Assembly: GCA_025617745.1 (NCBI GenBank)
Contig: CM046867.1
Coordinates: 30,062,705-30,126,704, forward strand
Length of the DNA: 64,000 nucleotides
From: Heliocidaris erythrogramma
Taxonomy: Eukaryota; Echinodermata; Echinoidea; Camarodonta; Echinometridae
Reading direction: 5' to 3'
Shown: positions 12,688-21,600 of the stretch, piece by piece
How the letters are laid out: each line of letters opens with the position of its first letter
Position numbering within the stretch: position 1 is the stretch's first letter
Program-made: the position numbers and the translations under genes
Notes under the pieces: generated by a model
Databases searched by the model: none
Told to the model about the DNA's origin: nothing
The model's input: the letters and a program-made list of their open reading frames with translations, nothing else

Positions 12688-15600
12688 CATTACTACTACT
12701 ACTACTCCTCCTCCTAATGCTACTACATGTACTGTTACTACTATTGCTACTACTAAACATAATCTTTGCTTTCTTCTTTCAATGTTTCTTTTTCTTTCAT
12801 ATTCTCATCTTTCTAATTTCGTAGTCTACGTTTAGTGGCGGCAATCCAACTCAATCGAGGGAAGTATGATGACGGTTTATCACGGGCTGAATGGCCAGCT
12901 GCAGACCCAACCCTGCTCTCTGAGGGGGTCTTCGCCATCGCCAACGTGTTCAGTTTCGCTAGGATCATCTACCTCTTTCAGGTATAACGTAAAGGGCCGG
13001 ATCCAGGATTGGGGGGGGGGGGTTAAAATAATAAAGGGTAGGGGCGTGGGGCACAAGTTCAGAAATTTCCTGACAAGCAAAAATCATCTAAAAAAGGCCT
13101 TTAATTTTTAGGTTGTGTATTAAAGGTATGCCGTTTGGGTTTCAGCATCGAGGGCGGGGAGGGGGGGGGGGTTATGGCCCCGTCATTTTGCCATGATGAT
13201 AGGTCAGGCATGGGGGTATACATCCCCCCCCCCCCTCATTTTTTATGGTGGGATATTGTAGAAATATGCCACCACTTTTCAAGGCAAAAAATCATTTGAA
13301 AATCAATCAGTTGCTGAAATTTTAGACGAAATTAATCTAAGTGACTCTTAAGGAGTGACAATTTCTACCTAAAATGCATTAAAGTACTCAAAGAAACTAC
13401 ATGTAGGTTTAGAATGTATGTAAAGTGTGTGTGTGGGTGCGTGTGATAATACGTGCTTGTGAATGGGTGTGTCCGTGTGTACCAACAGAGGTATACTTGC
13501 AGTCAGACCCAAGTTTGGAAAACCGAGCACAGGTATATACTCCGAAAAAGGGGTATGAATATAGGGCCCTCATCGTTCAGTGCGAGGCAGTGTGTACAAA
13601 AGGCATGGGGAAATCTTGCAAAGTCGACCTGTCAACGATATATATATTCTTAAAAATAATGCTGCGTGTCAATTACTTTCAAAATCCTTAAATGATTCGT
13701 CATATGAAATGACTTTCAAATGACAAACATTTGAAATAAATATATCCGCAGCATTATTTTTGAAAATTATATTATCAACAGCAGGTCGACATTGCAGGAT
13801 TTTCCCAATGCCTTTTGTACACACTGTCTCGCACTGAACGATGAGGGCTCTATATTCATCTTGCTCTATAAGCCGTTTTCGGAGTATAAACCTGTGCTCG
13901 GTTTTCCGAAGTTGGGTCTGACTGACTTGTGTGACTAATTGGACAGTCAAACACAATAGATGCCTTTATTCTGTCAGGCTTGTGTGGCTGTTTTTGCTGC
14001 TTGTGTGGCTATTTGAACAATAGAGAGAACAAAGGGAAAGACACACAAGTATATCTTCCTCTTCCTCTTCTGGCCTTCTCAATATACCCAAAGTATCTAA
14101 AACCTGGGGGGAACGATCATATTCATACACAAGCCCGACCTTTTGGAATTGCCTACCTGAAGACATAAAAAGTTGTTCGACCTCATTGTCCTTTAAAAAA
14201 CTTCTAAAAACTTTGCTATTCTCTTCTTAGCTACTTTTCTTCTTGAATGCGCCTTGAGCACTCCACAGAGTGGATTTGGCGCTATATAAATCACATTATT
14301 ATTATTATTATTATTATCTGCGTGAGTATGTGTGTGTGGGTGAGTGCGTGATCTGTGTGTATTCGTTCGAGAAATCTCGGCGCCTTATTGCGATCACCCC
14401 CCCCCCCCCCCCCCCAGAACGGATTTAAGGAACCGCAAGTCACATATCCCCCAAAGGAAAAACAAAACAGAACAAAACAAACAAAAACAAAACAAAACAA
14501 AAAAACAAAAACAACAAAAAACAAAAACAAAAAACAAAACAAAACGAAACAAAACAAACCCCCCAAAATCATAAGAGCAACATCAAGATTTAATTTTAAA
14601 AATCTTAGCTGAAAAGAAAAAAAATAGGAGTGGATTCCCACTAGTTTATTACCCACAAGCCAATACTTGCTTCCTCCGCCGTCAGGCAATCTTAAATCCA
14701 TGGTTTATGCACGTTTGGGCTAAAACCACTTGGTCTAATTTCCAGATGGGCTAGCTTCATTCGGGCTAAACCCTTTTGGTCCACTCTTCATTTGGCCTAA
14801 ATTGCACTTGGTGTAATAACCAGAAGGTCTAATGACCACTTGGGCTAATATCGTCTACTTTATTTTGTTGTCACTTGGTCTACTACCAGTTCGTCTAATG
14901 TCAGTTTGTCTAATTCCCAGTCAGTCTAAAACTAGTTGGTCTACAGGCATTTCGTCTAAAATCCACTTGGTCTAGTATCCATTTGGTCTACATGGCATTT
15001 ATATGGTCTAATGTGCACTTGGTCTAACTTTCATTTAGTCCATTTTCCATTTAGTCTAATTGTCAGTTGGTCTAAATGCCAATTTGTCTAAACATCACTT
15101 TGTCTAATTATCACTAAGGCTAATTGCCTGTTGGGCTAATCCCTTTTCGTCTACGCACCTACCATAACACTATGCGTCATTTTGTTGACCGTCCCCGTAA
15201 GAAAAAAAATCAACTAAATGTAAGTCAATTAGGCCTACCAAGGTTTGAAAAAGTTTTGACAGCTATCAAAACATATTATGATATGGAAAAGTATATATCA
15301 AAGATAAATCTTAAAGACGAATTAAGTTTGAGGAAAAAAAAATTTCATTTCACCAAATGTTTCGGAGAGTCTACGTTCTCTTTGCCTGTTTTGTATGTTG
15401 TACACAACGTGTATTTTGTCAAACTATCCAATACACCGCTGTGCGGCTGCATATTTTGTTATATTATGGTAAGTATTTACATGAAAAATCATGGGGGGAA
15501 AATATATATATATATATATATATATATACGATCTTTAGTAAGAATTGTTATATTGATGAATAAAGGAACTCTGTAGAAGGGTAAAAATATAATTGAATAA

Positions 15601-18600
15601 TAAAAAATGCTGCTCGGTCGCTTCGCTTCCTCGCATAACATAATTTGACTCGGGGGGGGGGGGGGGCGCAAATTCACTGTTTGCCCAGGGCGTCATAATA
15701 TACGCCACTGAAAAAGAAGGCAGTGAACAAGACTAAAAAGCGGCATTTTTGTGGGTAGCAGGAGACACTTTTTGGGTGCTTGAAAAAGGGGGGGGGGGTG
15801 ATTGTGCACCCCGCCAACAAGCGAGTTAATTTACGTTTTAGATGAACAAATAATAATAATGATGATGATAAGGATAATAATAATAATAATGATAATAATA
15901 ATAATAGTAGTTGCATACTCTTCTTTCTTCTTCTTTCTTCTTCTCCTTCTTTTGTCGTTTTTCTCACTTATTGTAACTCATGGCAGTAACATAAAGTCAT
16001 ATCTCTTTTATTGAGAGATTATGCTTGAAATTAAACGCTTCTGCGGCATCTTCGTCATGAAATCAATATAATGCAAGCATCATCTATTACCGTCAACAAG
16101 AACATAATATTTTTGGTCGCTCGCTTGCAAGTTAGGAGTAAGGCAGAATTGCATATTATGCAAAGATTAGAAAATATATCCTTAACATTTAATGCGTGAT
16201 AAGTACAATATAGGGGTACAGCAACGTATCAAAACGCCATTTTTCCATTCTTGTCTTCACCCTTTTTAATTAATTTACGGGCCTTTTCCAAAAACGGTAC
16301 CCAGTTCGTTGAAACCCCAAGTGCTTGGGTCGTCTTGCCCCTCATATGAAAATACCCTGGCACCGCTCCTAGCTTTTATTGACTACTTGCACAAACAATT
16401 TTGTACATTGGATATCAAATAAGAACCATGAATAACAGATTATCAAACCAACAAACATAATTTGAAGTGCAATACAAAATCAGGTTCTTCTACTTAAGTC
16501 ATGAAAGGAAGAGAAGACCTATAGGATTTTTTAATTACTAAAAAATAATACTAAATAACTGAGTTTAATAAATTAAATAATTAATATATAAAATGTAGGG
16601 ATTGACTTGATATAAGCAGCAGCAAGGTGAATAACTCTTTTAATGCACATTTACGTAGCCTATAGATGACTTCTTTGAAGTTTCATTTTTTAAAGTTTCA
16701 TTTCCCTTTCCTTTCTCAACTTGCTACTAAATGGCCAGATAGACCAAATGGTCATTAGACTATATGAAAATTAGACCAAATGATAAGTAGCCTAACTGGT
16801 TTTTAGACGAATTTGATATTAGACCAAATGGTCATTAGACCATATGACAGTTAGACTAAATGATAAGTAGTCCAACTGGTTATTAGACTAAATGGAATTG
16901 GACCAAATGATAGGTAGACCATATGGTATTAGCCAAAGTAGGTGTAGCCCAAATGGATATGAGACCATGTGGATTGTAGCCAAAATGACTGTTAGACTAT
17001 TTGGAAATAGACGAAGTGAAAATTAGCCGAGGTGAAAATTAGCCCAAATGGGTTTTAGACTAAATGGGGTTAGTCAATCTGTGTATTAGACGAATAGGTT
17101 ATTAGGCCAAATGGAAATTAGACGAAATGGTAAGTAGACAAACTGGTTGTAGACAAAATGAAGTTAGACCACGTGGAGTTCGACGAACTGATGATTAGAC
17201 CAAGTGGTGGCAGACCAAGCGATAGTGTACCAAATCGGTTAATGATGTGTTTTTTTTCCCCAGGCCAATCCATACCTGGGACCACTTCAAATCTCACTGG
17301 GTTGTATGTTGATTGACATCGCAAAGTTTCTCCTCATCTTCTTCCTGGTGCTTTGTTCGTTCGCTTGTGGTCTTAACAAGCTCTATTCGGACTACCTGAG
17401 TAGCTTCAGAGATGGATGCGTGGACAACGCAAAAGGAAAATACTGTGAATCGCTCAACAATAACGACTTCGATGGGTAAGTGACGTGCAGTGAAGTGGCG
17501 TAGCTACCGGGGACAGGCAGATGCACGCGTGCAAACAAGAGGGAAAGAAAAGAGAGAAAAGGAGAATGGAAAGGGGAGGAAAAGGAAGACGTCTACCACA
17601 CCCTCCCCATAATCAATGGCTTTATTAATTTGCATTTCGTTCTCCAAGGGATAGCGGTGCTCCTTCCTCATGAAGCTGGTGAATGTCCGGACACACGCTA
17701 CGCCAGATTTGCTACAGAACTCCTTTTGAAACAGACTGAAGTGATATGGCGTGTCTCGAATGGGTGGGTTGCGGGAGCGGGATGGGAGCGGGAACAGGCA
17801 CACCCTTTCGAGACAAGCCCCCCGGTTATCTCGAATGGACGCGTTCCCAGCGAGAACTTCAATGAACGCGCCACTTCGAGACAACCGGGGGGGGGGGGGT
17901 CCTCGAATGGGTGTGTAGAGTACACTTTTGTAACAGACGTTTTAGAAATTTTTGGAAAAATGTACTCTTGCTGGTTTTTTCGTTTTTCTTTTGTCTAAGA
18001 TGTAGAAAATATAATAAAACAGTATCTAAAAAAAGCTTTTGACAAGGAAATCATTATTTGTGCAAAATAAATAGGAGAATTGAATAATTATGCATTAAAA
18101 CACACGGGGACGAAAGGGCAAGTGGCGTAGCTAGGATTTTTTATTTATTTTTATTTTTTTGGCGTGACCTGTTAAATATTGTGAAATTGTGTTACAGACA
18201 TGTGCTGACATAAGCATAAGCATATCAAAAGGTCGTTTGTACCCGCCCCCCCCCCCCCCACCAACTCCCCATACAAGGGTAGGCCTATGCTCGTACCTCC
18301 TTTTCAAAATTGACCCCCTATCCCGGAGAAGTTGGAATTTGTTTTTCTGAATTTTCTGAGATATTGGACCCCCTATCCAGGCAATTTAGGAAATTAACCC
18401 CCCCCCCCCCCTCCTATCCCCAGGGAGGAAACCACCAGAGTCTGCGAAAATTGACCCCTATTTACATTTTCCCGGGAATATTTTTTCATCTTCCTCACTC
18501 ATCTTCCTATTTTCTTACTCACCCACCAATAAGGGTGGGGCATGGCCATCTTGTGCCCCCCCCCCCCCCGTAAAATTCTATTCTGGACTGTCTGCCCGAC

Positions 18601-21600
18601 CAGACCTTTGAATTTCAAATGAACATTCCATTATGAATTTGAGCAACCTCATACATTCATTTGATTCTAACCAAAAACAAAGACTAACAATATATTTGCT
18701 AATGTATTTTGTATGGTGTCTGTGAATGTCCTGTTGAGTACAATTACAACGACAGACAAAACAATGGGAAACATTTGTCCATGTTATATTCAGAAACAGT
18801 TTGAGGGTGTATGTATGCAAAAATTAATAACGATCGATCGCTATGAATCAAGCTCTAATAGCGTTTGATTGAAGGGGGGGGGGGCTTTGTGTCGCTAAAC
18901 ACTCTTTATGTTACGGGGCCCAGGTCACGCCAAACAAAAATAATAATAAATAAATAAATACAAAAATCCTAGCTACGCCACTTGCCCTTTCGTCCCGTGT
19001 GTTTTAATGCATAATTATTCAATTCTCCTATTTATTTTGCACAAATAATGATTTCCTTGTCAAAAGCTTTTTTTAGATACTGTTTTATTATATTTTCTAC
19101 ATCTTAGACAAAAGAAAAACGAAAAAACCAGCAAGAGTACATTTTTCAAAAATTTCTAAAACGTCTGTTACAAAAGTCAACTCAACAAACCCATTCGAGG
19201 AAAGCCCCCCCCCCCCCCCCCCGGTTGTTTCGAAGTGGCGCGTTCATTGAACTTCTCGCTGGGAACGCGTCCATTCGAGATAACCGGGGGGCTTGTCTCG
19301 AAAGGGTGTGCCCGTTCCCGCTCCCATCCCGCTCCCGCAACCCACCCATTCGAGACAAGCCAGGGTTCCTCCACTCTATAAGCAAAATGGAATAGTATAA
19401 ATGTGTTTTTAAGTGTTGAAAAGAACCTAGACGTATTTGAAAATTTGTAGTTAGATAAATGGTTTTGATGATTAGGCAGCAACCAGCCGAATTCCAATTG
19501 TTTTAAAAAAGATAAAGGCTCATTCAACCATTATGAAAACATAATTAGAGAAAAGACTGCGCAAATTATCAGGTACCTTAAAAAAAAGGAAAGGTAAATT
19601 TGTCTTTAGCACATTCAATGATCTTGCCCAAAATGTCCAGCTCTATGTTTTAAGATATTTTATGATACATTTCCAGACGGTTGATACCCGGTTTTTATTT
19701 TCTTTTGATTTTTTTTTTTCTTCAAGATAATAAGAAGCTACAACAATTCATAATTATGATTTTTTTTACGATGTGGGTAAATTAATTGCAGTGTTTTTCA
19801 TAATTATTTCGTTATCATTGTTTCTTTAATATTCTTTAATGCAGGCTCTCACGAACATTACTGACTCTCATGTGGGCCCTGTTTGGGTTGGTTCAGAACA
19901 CGGCGCCGAAATTCATCAAAGAGAACCAAGATAACCAAGAAAACAGGTTCTTTGTGGAACAAGTGGGAGAGTTGTTGTTCCTGGTCTATCATCTCATGTC
20001 CATTATTGTTCTTCTAAACATGCTGATTGCCATGATGAGTAACTCCTTTCAAATTATCGAGGTGAGGAAGAGAATGAAATAACAGTTCTGGGCCCTCTTG
20101 CTTAAAGAGTTGCGATTAAACGCAACTTGTTATGCAAGATGCAGCCCTGGACACAATCAACTGCGATTGATTCAAATCGATTGCAACTTGACATCAGTCA
20201 TTATTCTGTACTAAAGATATGAGAGTTAGTAACTTTACGATTGACTGGAGGACCTACAGGTGATCTATTCGGATCGATCACAACTCTTTTAACATGTTTT
20301 GTAAAGGGATCTGATATGGTTTACATTTGCATATTGAACTTCAATTGAAACAGACCACCATGGTATAAACCTGGTGGTTCCTCCTCTGGAATTTCAATTA
20401 ACTAGACATTAAAGGGATACGCCACCAGGCGGCCGTGGGGAAAGTCAGGATTGCGTATAAGCCCCATTCACTTGTACACAAATTTGTGCGTCGAACGCGT
20501 CCGTCAGACTACTGCGATTACATTTCGGACTGCACGAAGCCGACCGAATATCGCACGAGTGCTCGAGCTCAGGCGGAGCGTGCATGTTGCGCGGCGACCA
20601 GTCTTTCCGGAGTTTGCGCCCCGCGGGGCAACGGCATGATCGGGTAACGATCAAGGTGCCCCCTCGCGGAATAAAACGTCCACAATCTGCGCTTGAGTAT
20701 CCCTTTAAATGTTCCAATCTGCCCAGTGTGTATGTCCTTGGACAAGGCATTTCGTCTACAGTTGTCTCTCGATACCCAGGTAAAATAAATGGATATGCCT
20801 AGCAGGATGAGCTGTATGCTTTGCCACATAATGGCAGGAAATTTGAAAGCCATGGAAACAGTAGATAAAAGATAATGTTCGTTATAGAACTGAAACTGAA
20901 AGAGGCCAATATCTTTATGATCCCAGGCCCTACACAAATTACAGCCCCAAACTTTAAAATGTCAAAAGAATCAACATGATGCCTCAAATTATACTTACGT
21001 GGTTGAGCTATATAGAAACGATGGCCTAGCGATGTCTGATCCAGAGGGGGCATGCGCAAGTCCCTGTTTCATAAAACTTGTTATCAGCAACACCTGCTAC
21101 AGATCTATGTCACGTCAGCTGATAGCCAATCGAATTTAATGATTTCAGTAGCTTATATCAATTATCATAACTAGTTATTGATAACTAGTTTTAATAAACA
21201 GGGCCCGTCACCAATATCGACCTTCCACTGTCGCCAGAAATAGCGTTTTGTCACCATTTTCTGAGCACTGCCAACAGGGGGCGCACCGTCACCACTCTAT
21301 TCCATTCCATTTCCATCCAGGCCTACTTATAAACTACATATTTTCAGCATATGTTCAATAATAAATGAGTATTTCTTCAGTTTAACCATAATGTCCATTT
21401 TGTTGTGTGTATGGTGTCTAGGACCACGCGGATCGAGAATGGAAGTTCGCTCGCTCCAAGCTATGGATGAGTTATTTCGACGAAGGGTCTACACTGCCCC
21501 CACCGTTCAACCTGATCATCAGTCCCAAATCAATACTGTATGCCACTATGGCCTGCAGGCGGATATTCTCATCTAGGGTCATTAAGAGTAAACACAAGCC

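Larger units (their letters stand above)
10216..12824 (+). other. TRPC intron 4 (MITE and trinucleotide arrays)
   Basis: A 2.6-kb intron holding the MITE at 10333-10831, a duplicated block at 11067 and 11498, long (TAC)n arrays, a 116-bp hairpin at 11664 and a final (TAC)n array just before the next exon. The rest (about 12000-12600) is AT-rich with nothing recognised. Confidence 0.85.
14711..17240. mobile_element. Foldback element A: arms of about 16-bp GTCTAA repeats
   Basis: The left arm (14711-15157) is some 25 degenerate units of GTCTAAT-NNCA-TTTG, mostly 15-16 bp. The right arm (16726-17240) is the same repeat in inverse orientation (CAAATGG-CATTAGAC). The 1.57-kb centre has no transposase; it contains an (AT)n tract, a nested hAT-like end (15600-15711), a (ATA/ATG)n tract and AT-rich DNA. 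This matches the design of sea urchin TU and fly FB foldback transposons, whose arms are tandem repeats. The right end lies about 24 nt from the TRPC exon-6 start. No target duplication found. Confidence 0.8.
12982..17263 (+). other. TRPC intron 5 (hairpin, LINE end, foldback element)
   Basis: A 4.3-kb intron holding poly-G/C runs at about 13010-13235, a long hairpin (13501-13921), a LINE 3' end (13980-14330), an A-rich tract (14455-14570) and a foldback element (14711-17240) that ends about 24 nt before the acceptor. Confidence 0.85.
20062..21421 (+). other. TRPC intron 7
   Basis: A 1.36-kb intron with an interspersed block of GCGATTAA/TTGCAACTTG motifs (20100-20200), a GC-rich TTAA MITE (20413-20704) and a small hairpin MITE (21062-21203). 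Confidence 0.85.

Noticed and set aside
14291..14701. 136-codon minus-strand ORF with Phe/Leu/Cys/Val runs and plus-strand Lys/Thr/Asn-rich ORFs
   Set aside because: They translate the A-rich tract at 14455-14570 after the LINE tail; composition artefact.
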